From Saprospiraceae bacterium (GTDB taxonomy: Bacteria; Bacteroidota; Bacteroidia; Chitinophagales; Saprospiraceae): a DNA stretch of 64,000 nt. Positions 1 through 8,814 of this stretch are shown here, in pieces (position 1 is the stretch's first letter; the number at the start of each line of letters is the position of its first letter). The stretch spans positions 16,170-80,169 of the forward strand of contig JAKVCU010000060.1 of assembly GCA_022448955.1 (NCBI GenBank). Reading direction: 5' to 3'. Both the position numbers and the translations under genes were made by a program. The notes below the pieces were generated by a model that had not been told where the DNA came from, made no database searches, and saw only the letters and a program-made list of their open reading frames with translations.

Positions 1-943
1 TTACACGATACCTTGTCCCTAGATTAAAACGGCCATATTTTTTAAAGAACCCTTTATTAAAAGATTGCTCATTAAAGTAATAACCTCCAAATACCAAGTC
101 TACCTTACCCATTTTTCTGCGGTGTACCGCACTCAGACCAGAGGAGTAAGGTGCATCATCCCACCATTTTTTATTTTTATCCTCCGGTGACATATAATGC
201 GTATAAAAAGTCGACAGATTTGTTTCTGGCTCTGCTTTGGCATAAGCTGTACGAACGTTAACAATACCATTCAAAGCTGATGTTCCATATAAAGCAGAAG
301 CAGCCCCTTTCAAGACTTCGACTTGTGCAATATTTTCAATAGGTACATCATCCCAGTTTGGAAATTGAGCATCTGGTTGAAGAATAGGAATATCGTCCAC
401 TAACAAGAGCACCCGACTACCCGCTCCTTGCGAATAACCAGAGCCACCACGAATATTGGCTTGACCATCAATAATAGTCACACCAGGAATTTTTTCAATC
501 GCTTTATCGAGCTGAGGCTTATTCGTATTGTCAATTAAGTCAGCCTGTAAAACTTCAAGAGACACAGTGACCTCTCCTAATTCTTTTTCAAATTTCCCAC
601 TCGTTACTGTAGCTGTTTTGAGGATATTCGTTTCTTCTGTCATTGAAAAGTTTAACTCTTCCGTTTGACCAGCACCTAATTTTACTTCTTGTGTGATTGT
701 GGTGTAACCAACATAGCTGAAGGCCACTTCATAAGTACCAGAAGCTAAGACCAGCGTATACTTTCCGTCTAAATCAGTCACTGTACCGGAAGCACCTGCG
801 GCGACTGTAGCACCGATCAAGGGTTCTCCAGTTTCTTTTTCGGTGATAGATCCAATAATTTTTGCGGTTTGCGCTCCTAATGATGTCATCATCATTAAGG
901 CCAATGTTGAGTACCATAAAGATTTCTTGCTCATATATTCCAT
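1..943 (-). CDS. TonB-dependent receptor, N-terminal part (runs off the window edge)
   Basis: This is an outer-membrane active-transport receptor read from its 5' end; the gene continues left of base 1. In frame from ATG at 943 (or ATG at 934, three codons later) the protein has a signal peptide ending near SLGAQ. A carboxypeptidase-like regulatory beta-sandwich follows (GSITEKETGEPLIGATV). Then comes the plug domain, with IPGVTIIDGQANIRGGSG, the VLLLVDDIPIL strand and VEVLKGAASALYGTSALNG, which are typical TonB plug motifs. The start of the barrel is visible (VHRRKMGKVDLVFGGYYF). Substrate cannot be told from this part; the plug resembles vitamin, siderophore or catecholate receptors more than SusC. 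It is divergent from the T9SS gene at 1430. Confidence 0.93.
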   Translation of the reverse strand, partial: MEYMSKKSLWYSTLALMMMTSLGAQTAKIIGSITEKETGEPLIGATVAAGASGTVTDLDGKYTLVLASGTYEVAFSYVGYTTITQEVKLGAGQTEELNFSMTEETNILKTATVTSGKFEKELGEVTVSLEVLQADLIDNTNKPQLDKAIEKIPGVTIIDGQANIRGGSGYSQGAGSRVLLLVDDIPILQPDAQFPNWDDVPIENIAQVEVLKGAASALYGTSALNGIVNVRTAYAKAEPETNLSTFYTHYMSPEDKNKKWWDDAPYSSGLSAVHRRKMGKVDLVFGGYYFNEQSFNKGFFKKYGRFNLGTRYRV

Positions 944-1429
944 TTTGGTTACGAACGACAGCAGCTTTCTGAAAAGCTAAAATTAGTTCAGTTAAAAGAT
1001 GGGTGTAATAAAACGAATGGCAAAAGTTTGTAGTAGTAGAAATAGTTTTTACTTATCCAAAAAAGGATAGAACAATTATTATTTGGGAGCAATTCACATC
1101 ATAAATTTAAAAAAAAATCCATTTTGTCCATTACAAATTAAGAAAACACTAAAATTTTAAAATAAATATTCGTTATTTTGAAACTGCAATTGTCCTTCTG
1201 TGAAACATCCTTTAAACAATAAGTGTCAGCATTTTGATTAATGCATAAGTTTTTATTGTCTCCTAATGTTTTAAAACTAAACGTCTTTTAATAAATTACA
1301 AAGCTCAAACACTTATTTAGCATTCACCGTTTGAATTCTGAATAAAAGTTATATATTGCAAAAATTAATATACCAAATATTTATTAATACGGGCGAAGCC
1401 TAATTAAGTTTTTCATTAAATTTTTTACT
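944..1429. other. AT-rich divergent intergenic region
   Basis: This is 486 bases between a minus-strand receptor gene and a plus-strand secreted-protein gene. It is very AT-rich, with no ORF of protein-like character, no tRNA and no strong hairpin. It must hold the two divergent promoters, but I could not place a convincing TTG/TAnnTTTG pair. Confidence 0.6.
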
Positions 1430-2230
1430 ATGAAGAGACTTTTATTTTTCTGTTTAGCGATATTATTCTTTACTGTACAGTTGACTGCACAGGAGTGTAC
1501 CCCTAATCTAGAGTTAACAGATGAAGAAGTAGTTGATCCTTTTCCATTTACGGATGATAATCCACTAGGTGGAATTTCTGACACAGCATGTCTTAACAGT
1601 TACTATGAATTCTCTGTTTCCTTAAGTCCTACAGATCAATTCCCTTTGACTGGAGCTGATATTGCTAATATCCAGTTGCCACTTACTGGAGCTATCGATG
1701 GTTTACCCGTAGGTATGCAATATAACTGTAATCCACCTGATTGTATTATACCATCAGATACAGTGGGCTGTATCCTAATTTATGGTACGCCAACTGATCC
1801 AGCAGATATTGGTGCAAATGACTTGGTGATTAATGGTCAAATCAATTTTGATCCAGCAGGAGTACTCCCTATTGCTTTTCCTAATGCATTAATCGCACCA
1901 GGTAATTATTTCTTGTATGTCAAGGAAGAAGGTTCAAGCAATTGCTTAGTTTCTACCAATGAGTTAGAACAATTTGTAAGGATAAGCAATCGACCAAATC
2001 CATTTTCTGCTATTACAACGATTGATATTCAATCTGATATCTCAGGAATATTCGCTTTCGCTGTAAGCAATACACTTGGTCAGCAAATTCACTCTCAGAA
2101 AGTACAAATTTTTGAAGGTGAAAATCAGATCAACTTTGACGGAAGTCAATTAGCAGAAGGTATGTACATTTATACGCTTTCTGATGGTCAAAACCGTATT
2201 GCCAAGACCATGGTCATTAGCCGTAGATAA
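1430..2230 (+). CDS. T9SS type A sorting domain protein
   Basis: This is a 266-aa secreted or surface protein of unknown function. A signal peptide covers residues 1-21 (ending QLTAQ). The middle part is beta-rich with several cysteines. It carries a GLPVGMQYNCNPP ... GCILIYGTPTDPADIG stretch, like the putative-Ig (He_PIG) pattern in which a GLPxGL-type turn is followed by GTPT and Pro. The C-terminal ~80 residues form a type A T9SS sorting domain: RPNPFSAITTIDI, the LGQQIHSQKV strand, LAEGMYIYTL and a basic end (SRR). It should be exported by Sec and then by the Por machinery, with the C-terminal domain cleaved. The next gene is a larger protein of the same plan, separated by a terminator, so the two are probably tandem relatives rather than an operon. 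Confidence 0.88.
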   Translation: MKRLLFFCLAILFFTVQLTAQECTPNLELTDEEVVDPFPFTDDNPLGGISDTACLNSYYEFSVSLSPTDQFPLTGADIANIQLPLTGAIDGLPVGMQYNCNPPDCIIPSDTVGCILIYGTPTDPADIGANDLVINGQINFDPAGVLPIAFPNALIAPGNYFLYVKEEGSSNCLVSTNELEQFVRISNRPNPFSAITTIDIQSDISGIFAFAVSNTLGQQIHSQKVQIFEGENQINFDGSQLAEGMYIYTLSDGQNRIAKTMVISRR

Positions 2231-2323
2231 TTTAGACTACCTCTTTTACAACCTTTGCTCCCGTAAATAAACGCAACTAATTTTCGGGATTCGATAATAG
2301 CTAATAAATTCTATACACAACTG

Positions 2324-2364
2324 AAAGACGCCCTCGTGCCACTCTTGGCACTTGAGCGTCTTTT
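2324..2364 (+). terminator. Rho-independent terminator after the 266-aa T9SS gene
   Basis: The arms AAAGACGC (2324-2331) and GCGTCTTT (2356-2363) pair, as do inner arms TGCCA and TGGCA, with a short T run after the stem. It lies just upstream of the next start codon (2382) and separates the two tandem genes into different transcripts. Confidence 0.72.
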
Positions 2365-2381
2365 GTATTTACTAAAGTAAT

Positions 2382-4199
2382 ATGATCAAAAAAATAATTC
2401 TTTTTTTCACTTTAATCTTTGCACTTGCTGCATCTATTTACGCACAAAGCGGATGCCCAGATTGCGTAATTTCATTACCTGAAGATCTTCCAGAAGATAC
2501 CATATTCCTTTCAACTGCCTTTAATGGGCAGGTGGGAGTATACTACGAAGAGGACATCAGTTTTCGAATGCCAAAAACAACCGACCCTGTATCGGAGATC
2601 GATCCAGACGTACCGAGTGGACTTCCGATTGAATCGATTACCATCAATTCATTAACCAACGTACCACCTGGCCTCAACTGGGAGCTTAGTCAAACTGAGT
2701 TTGATTTGGAAGTAGAGACAGATGGTTGCGTTCGACTTTGTGGCACACCACTACAACCAGGGCCTTATCAAGTAGAAGTTGTCCTAACTGCTACCGTTTT
2801 TTTTATTGAAGAAACTACTTCCTTTAGCTTTCCATTATTCATTGAACCAGCCACTTCCACCTCTGATGGTTTCACCATCACGAATAATTCTGGGTGTGGA
2901 GAAGTGAGTGCTTCTTTCACTAATAATATCCCTTCTGATAGTTTGGATGGGTTTTCTTATTTCTGGGATTTTGGTAACGGGATAAGTTCTACAGAAGAAA
3001 ATCCTACTGATCAAAGTTATACTCAAGCTGGCACTTATACAGTTGACTATCAAGCTATAGTAGACACCTCTGGCTATTTCCTAACAGCTGTAAATATTAT
3101 TGCTACTGAATGTAGTGATATTTTCAATAATGCTCCTGATCTCAAATTCGACCTCATTAACCCCAATGATTCCGTGGTATTTACCTCTAATATTCAGCAA
3201 GACCAAACGGCACCCACTACATTCAATCTCAACATCCCTATTGATACGGGCCTCTATTCCATTAGGGTAGTTGATGACGATGGTGGTATTGATGGCAGTG
3301 ATGATATTTGTGGAATTGTAAGTTTCGAGCAAACAATCCATTCAGATTCTATTCTTGAGAATGGAGATTTATTACTCTCACTAGATATTTTCCATCCTAT
3401 TGATACCGTACGTTCTACGGATTCCGTCTTTGTTTTCCAACAGCCTATACCTCCAATAATCACCAACTTTCCTTTTCAGAGCCTTTGCCAAGGGGACGAA
3501 TGGATCTTGGTTACTGATTACGAGGAAGTACAATGGTATTTGGATAGTCTTCCCATTCTTGGCGCGACTTCGGATAGCATCCTTATTCATGAATCTGGAG
3601 CATACTACCTAACTTATACTTCTCCTGAAGGATGTACAACCACATCTGAAACAGTTGATATTGTTTTTAATCCGCTTCCATTACCGCCTGTTTTCGTCAA
3701 TGAAAATAACCTCTTGAGTGTTTTCAATCTTGACAACCTACCTGAAAATTACAGTTTACAATGGTTTTTAGGAGAGTTGGCATTAGCGGGTGAGGTGTTT
3801 TCAGAATATTGTATTCCTGGAACGGGCACGTACACCTTAGTCGTAACTGACCTTGATACAGGATGTGAAAGTATCTTTTCCAGTGAAGAGACTTTTAATC
3901 CAGAATTTCCCAACTGTGTTTCCTCTACCCTATCTATAGATGAAATTCTATCCTGGACAGTTGCACCAAACCCTTTCGCAGGATCCGTTAGTGTTCAAAT
4001 TGAATGCAGCTCTTCAAAAGAGATCGCTTGGCGTGTAGTCAATATTTTAGGGCAAAGGATTCATACTGGTCAGTGGCATTTACAAACAGGAAGTAATTCA
4101 CTTCAATTGGATTTATCAGCATTAAATACAGGAATTTACTTCTTACAATTAATGGATCATCAGCAACAATCTATTAGCCGTAAGATTTATTGTAAATAA
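2382..4199 (+). CDS. Secreted PKD-domain protein with T9SS type A sorting domain
   Basis: This is a 605-aa secreted protein with a signal peptide at residues 1-22 (ending SIYAQ). Residues ~25-155 resemble the module in the preceding gene, with NVPPGLNWELS followed by GCVRLCGTPLQPGPYQVEV, a He_PIG-like pattern. A PKD domain follows at ~165-235 (FSYFWDFGNGISSTEENPT ... YTQAGTYTV). Two more beta-sandwich segments with paired cysteines fill the middle. The C-terminal ~80 residues are a T9SS type A domain (APNPFAGSVSVQI, ILGQRIHTG, LNTGIYFLQL). PKD and Ig-like modules point to adhesion or binding rather than catalysis (inference). No catalytic motif was seen. Confidence 0.88.
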   Translation: MIKKIILFFTLIFALAASIYAQSGCPDCVISLPEDLPEDTIFLSTAFNGQVGVYYEEDISFRMPKTTDPVSEIDPDVPSGLPIESITINSLTNVPPGLNWELSQTEFDLEVETDGCVRLCGTPLQPGPYQVEVVLTATVFFIEETTSFSFPLFIEPATSTSDGFTITNNSGCGEVSASFTNNIPSDSLDGFSYFWDFGNGISSTEENPTDQSYTQAGTYTVDYQAIVDTSGYFLTAVNIIATECSDIFNNAPDLKFDLINPNDSVVFTSNIQQDQTAPTTFNLNIPIDTGLYSIRVVDDDGGIDGSDDICGIVSFEQTIHSDSILENGDLLLSLDIFHPIDTVRSTDSVFVFQQPIPPIITNFPFQSLCQGDEWILVTDYEEVQWYLDSLPILGATSDSILIHESGAYYLTYTSPEGCTTTSETVDIVFNPLPLPPVFVNENNLLSVFNLDNLPENYSLQWFLGELALAGEVFSEYCIPGTGTYTLVVTDLDTGCESIFSSEETFNPEFPNCVSSTLSIDEILSWTVAPNPFAGSVSVQIECSSSKEIAWRVVNILGQRIHTGQWHLQTGSNSLQLDLSALNTGIYFLQLMDHQQQSISRKIYCK

Positions 4200-4209
4200 A
4201 CATCCTTTT

Positions 4210-4241
4210 GGGTTACTTCCATGGTGAAGTAGCCCTTTTTT
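4210..4241 (+). terminator. Rho-independent terminator
   Basis: The 10-bp stem GGGTTACTTC (4210-4219) and GAAGTAGCCC (4226-4235) has one G-T pair and a CATGGT-type loop. It is followed by six T residues and sits directly after the PKD protein gene. Confidence 0.88.
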
Positions 4242-4316
4242 CATTCCAACAAGCCAATAAATGATATGATTTTAGTAATAAAATATATATTTTATCTCAA
4301 ACAAATAAATAGTTTG

Positions 4317-4324
4317 TAAATTTG
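4317..4324 (+). promoter_or_regulatory. Possible -7 box (TAAATTTG) for the S9 peptidase gene
   Basis: It matches the Bacteroidota -7 consensus TAnnTTTG, 76 bases before the ATG. No good -33 TTG lies at the expected distance, so support is weak in this AT-rich stretch. Confidence 0.35.
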
Positions 4325-4399
4325 TATTTAAACCTTTATTAAAAACGCCTAGTGTTTCGAAGAGCAACTTGAAAACTAGCTTATTTGAATGTTGACAAC

Positions 4400-6355
4400 A
4401 TGACTGCTTCGATCGAAAAAAGAGAAATTGGCAATTTGGTGGTTGAAGGCATTCCCGAAATACCGAAAGAAATCAATCATACGCTTCAACAATACCAAAA
4501 CACAAGAGAAGCCAACTTTGTAGGTTGGTTACATAATGGTGAACAGATGTTGGTTGCGACTAGATTCGGTGAATCAACCCAATTCCATTTGGTGAAGGCT
4601 CCTGGTGGACAACGCACCCAATTGACTTACTTTTCCGAGCCACTTTTCAACGGAAAGGTGAATACTTCTAAAACAGAGAATAGTTTCATCTTTCTAAAAG
4701 ACAAGGGTGGAAACGAGCTCTACCAAATCTATTACTACAATTTAGATACTCAAAATTGTAAACGACTCACAGATGGAAAATCTAGAAATGGTGCCGGGCT
4801 TTGGAATCACAATGGAGATGCCATAATTTATACGAGTACAAAAAGAAATGGAATCGATCATGATATCTATGTATGCTATACTCATTCTAGTGAAAACGAA
4901 CAACTCATTTATGAAGGTAAAGGATTGTGGTTTACGGTAGGATGGTCAGCTGATGATGAGTGGATTACACTGAACAATTATTTATCTATCAATGAGTCGT
5001 ATCTATACAGATTACATATCAAAAGTGGCACTTTAGAGCCTATTTTGCCCTCCGGTGCGGGGATATCCTGCTTAGGTGGTATTTGGGCAAAAGACGGCAG
5101 TGGTATTTATTATACCTCTGATTTTAAGCATCAGTTTCGCCAATTGGTTTTTCATGCTTTCGAATCAGGAGTAACTAAAGTCATTAGTGAAAATATTCCA
5201 TGGGATGTTGAAAGTCTGATTATTTCGCCAGATGGAAAATCATTAATATTTGCCACCAATGAAAATGGTATCAGTAGGCTTTATTTGCTGGATACAACAA
5301 CTCATCAATACCAACCTTTAGATGCATTACCAGCTGCTTTATACTCTAATCTAAAATGGCATCCCAACAGTCAAAAAATTGGATTAACGATCAATAAATC
5401 CAATGCTCCAGCAGATGTTTTTGCCTATGATATTCCAACAAAAACTTTAACACAATGGACATTTAGCGAAGTTGGAGGTTTATTACCAGAGCAGTTTATT
5501 AGTCCTCAATTGATTTCCTATCCGACATTTGATGAGGACAAAGGTCAAAAAAGAAATATTCCAGCTTTCTATTATCTACCCAAGAAAGAAGTGACTCCAC
5601 AGAAGTTTCCTGTCTTAATATATATACACGGTGGGCCAGAGAGTCAATTCAGACCTGGATTTTCGCCATTATTCCAATATTATTTAAATGAATTAAAAGT
5701 AGCTGTAATTGCTCCTAATGTTAGAGGGTCAACAGGACATGGAAAACATTTCATCAAATTAGATAATGGTTACAAAAGGGAAGACTCAGTAAAAGATATC
5801 GGTAAGCTAATTGAATGGATTGAACAGCAGCCTGAGCTAGACTCTTCCAAAATTGCCGTTATGGGAGGTAGTTATGGTGGTTATATGGTTTTGGCATCCA
5901 TGGCACACTTTAATGATAAACTAAAGTGTGGCATTGATATTGTAGGGATCAGCAACTTCGTTACCTTTCTAAAGAATACCAAACCATATCGTAGAGATCT
6001 GCGGAGAGTAGAATATGGAGATGAGCGGGACCCCAAAATGCGTAAGCATTTGGAAAAGATTTCGCCTACCACAAATGCCCATAAAATTACTAAACCAATG
6101 TTCATCATTCAAGGTTTGAATGATCCAAGGGTACCAGCAAGTGAAGCGGAGCAAATGCTTAAAGCCATTCGTCAAAACGGTGGGGAAGCTTGGTATTTAT
6201 TGGCCAAAGATGAAGGGCATGGCTTCCGCAAAAAGACCAACCGAGATTTTTATACTAAAGCAGTTATCGTTTTTTTACGCAAGTATTTATTTAGTGAGAA
6301 TCGCCTTTTTTCTACTCAAGAAAAAGGAGTTGTTTCATCAGAAACTTCCAATTAA
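4400..6355 (+). CDS. S9 family prolyl oligopeptidase-type serine peptidase
   Basis: This 651-aa peptidase probably trims oligopeptides (acylaminoacyl or dipeptidyl peptidase type). Residues ~35-370 form a WD/PD40-like beta-propeller with repeated SPDGK-type turns (HNGDAIIYT, SADDEWITL, SPDGKSLIFA). The alpha/beta hydrolase domain is C-terminal. The catalytic triad is visible: Ser491 in GGSYGGYM, Asp575 in GLNDPRVP and His607 in DEGHGF. An oxyanion-type HGGP motif lies at the start of the hydrolase domain (IYIHGGPESQ). I chose the ATG at 4400; the frame stays open upstream to a TTG at 4385. No signal peptide is visible, so a cytoplasmic location is likely. The gene is monocistronic and flanked by terminators. 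Confidence 0.92.
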   Translation: MTASIEKREIGNLVVEGIPEIPKEINHTLQQYQNTREANFVGWLHNGEQMLVATRFGESTQFHLVKAPGGQRTQLTYFSEPLFNGKVNTSKTENSFIFLKDKGGNELYQIYYYNLDTQNCKRLTDGKSRNGAGLWNHNGDAIIYTSTKRNGIDHDIYVCYTHSSENEQLIYEGKGLWFTVGWSADDEWITLNNYLSINESYLYRLHIKSGTLEPILPSGAGISCLGGIWAKDGSGIYYTSDFKHQFRQLVFHAFESGVTKVISENIPWDVESLIISPDGKSLIFATNENGISRLYLLDTTTHQYQPLDALPAALYSNLKWHPNSQKIGLTINKSNAPADVFAYDIPTKTLTQWTFSEVGGLLPEQFISPQLISYPTFDEDKGQKRNIPAFYYLPKKEVTPQKFPVLIYIHGGPESQFRPGFSPLFQYYLNELKVAVIAPNVRGSTGHGKHFIKLDNGYKREDSVKDIGKLIEWIEQQPELDSSKIAVMGGSYGGYMVLASMAHFNDKLKCGIDIVGISNFVTFLKNTKPYRRDLRRVEYGDERDPKMRKHLEKISPTTNAHKITKPMFIIQGLNDPRVPASEAEQMLKAIRQNGGEAWYLLAKDEGHGFRKKTNRDFYTKAVIVFLRKYLFSENRLFSTQEKGVVSSETSN

Positions 6356-6359
6356 AAAA

Positions 6360-6396
6360 GAAATGAAATGTTATGTGTAACATTTCATTTCTTTTT
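6360..6396. terminator. Bidirectional terminator between convergent genes
   Basis: A perfect 14-bp stem GAAATGAAATGTTA (6360-6373) and TAACATTTCATTTC (6378-6391) has loop TGTG. A T run follows on the plus strand and an A run precedes it, giving T's on the minus strand. It sits between the S9 peptidase and the convergent VCBS gene. Confidence 0.9.
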
Positions 6397-6412
6397 GGCC
6401 TTTTTTATTCAC

Positions 6413-8677
6413 TTAGTCTGCTTGAACAATTAGCTTCTTACTCCAATTAGCATCAGCGGTGCGCACATTTACCCAATATAGCCCTTTCGGCAAATTAGAT
6501 AGATCCAATTTATTTTGTTGCTCAAAGGTAGTCCACTCTCGTAGCAATTGTCCGCTTGCGCTAAACAACTGAATAGACTTTTGATCATCTGTTGCTAACT
6601 GAATATGTACTTCTTCTTTTGCTGGGTTAGGAAATATTTCCAACTCCAATCTACTCCGTTTTGAAGAAGCTGTATTTAGAATTTCATCCGCCTCTAATGG
6701 TGTACCAAAAATAGCTAAGCCCCCTCTAAAATTACTAACTGCAATCTCCAACAAACCATCATTATCGATATCTGCAAGATCTACATTACTCATTGCTCCA
6801 ACGTCGATATTACCAAATACGGAATCAATCATCGAGGCACTTCCATTGACACTTCCCACTATATTTTCATACAATTCTATTCGACCAAAGTCAGTTCCCA
6901 TCAGCAACAACCATTCATCATTTACAGATATCAACTTAGGAGAAGATCGGCCTGTATCCCCATTTCCCGGAACTCGAGCATCTAGTCCGCAACAATACTG
7001 ATTATTACCCAAAGCACTGGGGTCACTGTCGAACATTGGATTACTAGCTGTACCAATATTTTTGAAGAAATTCATATTCCCATTCAATTCTCCAATTAAT
7101 AAATCTGGTAGACCATCGCCATCGATATCTCCCACTTCTGGAATATTTTCTTGACCAATATCGATACCCATATAAGCATATTGGGGAATACCAAAGTCAA
7201 CTGGATTACCTTCGCCACCATTATTTTCAATAAAAAACATTTTCCCGAAAAAGTCCCCTACCAATAAATCTTCATCTCCATCATTATCCATATCTGCAAG
7301 GCATGGAGCATATCCATATGAAGAAGGAGAAAAAGAACGCATACCCAGATAATCGTCATCTACTAACTCATAAGCTGGTTGAGTTGTTGTGCCCACATTT
7401 TCAAACAAAAACAAAGCAGATAATCGGTTGCCGGAAGAAGGCAAAAAATAACCGTAATTTCCAATTAATAAGTCCATTAAACCGTCCGCATTATAATCGA
7501 AGAATGCCGGTCGCCCTCCTGAGCCTAAGTCGATCATTTGATCTACTAAGAAATCATTTTGACGAAAGTCAAAAATAGGTGTATCATTTGTTCCTACATT
7601 TTTATAAAACCAAGAAACTTCATAATCGACAGAATTATCTGGCCGATTTGCAGCTGCCATAAAATCTTTTACTCCATCCTGATCTACATCCACAAAAAAG
7701 GAAGCAGGAAAAGTAGAAATATTCACTGATACATTATTGGCTGGATAATTCGCATCTTGCTCATCAATAAAAGCATCTTCGCAAGTACCTGCATTCTGTA
7801 GATAAATGATATTTTCAAAGGATAAGTCACCTAAGAACAATTCCTTATCACCGTCATTGTCCATGTCAATCGTTAAGAGAGTAGATCCTGCATGTCGGTC
7901 ATCCACATTTGGGTTGTCATCATCAAAGTTAGCTGCACAATCCTCTTCATCTACTGGTAGATCCAACTCAGGCGTTAAACCACTTTCATATACTCCCCCC
8001 CAGCAATCATCCACTAATAAAAATCGTAGACTATCTAAGCCAAATCCATCTTCCAAGGACATATTTTTAAATAAATCAATTTTTCCACCTCCAACATCAA
8101 AAGTCAAAATATCTAGATCTCCATCGCAATCAATATCATCGATGGCTGGCAAATCAATTTGCGTGACAGGCAAATTATTTACGGGTCCAAAGGGAGGCCA
8201 GTTGGTCCAAAACGGAAGGGAATTATTAACAAAAGCAGTATTTATATAGGGTACTTCAAACAATTCAAATGAGAGTTGATTATTCACATAAGTACCTTTA
8301 TAAACATTAATTCCATGTATTCCTGGGCCTGCATAAGAAAAGATATCCTGTACACCATCCCCATTATAATCCCTTAAAATGGCCCATTCTCTCAAGTCTG
8401 GGAAGTTTTCTGCATATGTTGGCTCAAATTCATAATGGCCATTCCCATCTGCGATTAAAGTTATATGTACTTCTCCAGCACGATCAAAAATGTACAAGTC
8501 TTCTATTCCATCATTATTTAAATCTACGTTTGAAAATATAGGCGCGTTCAAGCCACCAACTGCTGCAAGGTTTAAAGCTTCTCCCTCTAACACGAATGGT
8601 ACATCCATCCAATTTGGTGTTTGTGCGAAGGCGCTTATTGCCCAAAAACATAAAAAGCATAAACAATACTTCTTCAT
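6413..8677 (-). CDS. VCBS/FG-GAP repeat protein with T9SS type A sorting domain
   Basis: This 754-aa secreted protein has a signal peptide ending SAFAQ. It contains about nine Asp-rich calcium-binding-type blade motifs of FG-GAP/VCBS form: DLNNDGIEDLYIF, DYNGDGVQD, DIDCDGDLDIL, DMDNDGDKELFLG, DVDQDGVKDF, DYNADGLMDLLIG, DMDNDGDEDLLVG, DIDGDGLPDLLIG and DIDNDGLLEIAV. This spacing suggests a beta-propeller. The last ~80 residues are a T9SS type A domain (FPNPAKEEVHIQL, ASGQLLREW, LPKGLYWVNV). The likely role is a surface adhesin or calcium-stabilised binding protein; no catalytic domain is present. It is convergent with the S9 peptidase and divergent from the enolase-family gene. Confidence 0.9.
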   Translation of the reverse strand: MKKYCLCFLCFWAISAFAQTPNWMDVPFVLEGEALNLAAVGGLNAPIFSNVDLNNDGIEDLYIFDRAGEVHITLIADGNGHYEFEPTYAENFPDLREWAILRDYNGDGVQDIFSYAGPGIHGINVYKGTYVNNQLSFELFEVPYINTAFVNNSLPFWTNWPPFGPVNNLPVTQIDLPAIDDIDCDGDLDILTFDVGGGKIDLFKNMSLEDGFGLDSLRFLLVDDCWGGVYESGLTPELDLPVDEEDCAANFDDDNPNVDDRHAGSTLLTIDMDNDGDKELFLGDLSFENIIYLQNAGTCEDAFIDEQDANYPANNVSVNISTFPASFFVDVDQDGVKDFMAAANRPDNSVDYEVSWFYKNVGTNDTPIFDFRQNDFLVDQMIDLGSGGRPAFFDYNADGLMDLLIGNYGYFLPSSGNRLSALFLFENVGTTTQPAYELVDDDYLGMRSFSPSSYGYAPCLADMDNDGDEDLLVGDFFGKMFFIENNGGEGNPVDFGIPQYAYMGIDIGQENIPEVGDIDGDGLPDLLIGELNGNMNFFKNIGTASNPMFDSDPSALGNNQYCCGLDARVPGNGDTGRSSPKLISVNDEWLLLMGTDFGRIELYENIVGSVNGSASMIDSVFGNIDVGAMSNVDLADIDNDGLLEIAVSNFRGGLAIFGTPLEADEILNTASSKRSRLELEIFPNPAKEEVHIQLATDDQKSIQLFSASGQLLREWTTFEQQNKLDLSNLPKGLYWVNVRTADANWSKKLIVQAD

Positions 8678-8758
8678 TTAATTTTTTTTTGATCTTTTCT
8701 GATTCCTAAATTTATTAAACCTATTGATGAAAAACACAGATTCTATTTCTTATCAAAA

Positions 8759-8766
8759 CAAATGTA
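8759..8766 (-). promoter_or_regulatory. -7 box (TACATTTG) for the VCBS/T9SS gene
   Basis: It matches TAnnTTTG on the minus strand, giving a leader of about 75 bases to the ATG at 8677. No clear -33 TTG is at 17-23 bases, so only half the promoter is supported. Confidence 0.4.
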
Positions 8767-8814
8767 TTCGATTTACCATTTTTTAATTAAGTTCATTGAA
8801 TCAAACCTATATTC

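Noticed and set aside
4385..4399. TTG start for the S9 peptidase, five codons upstream
   Set aside because: The ATG at 4400 is a normal start and the added residues have no role in the fold.
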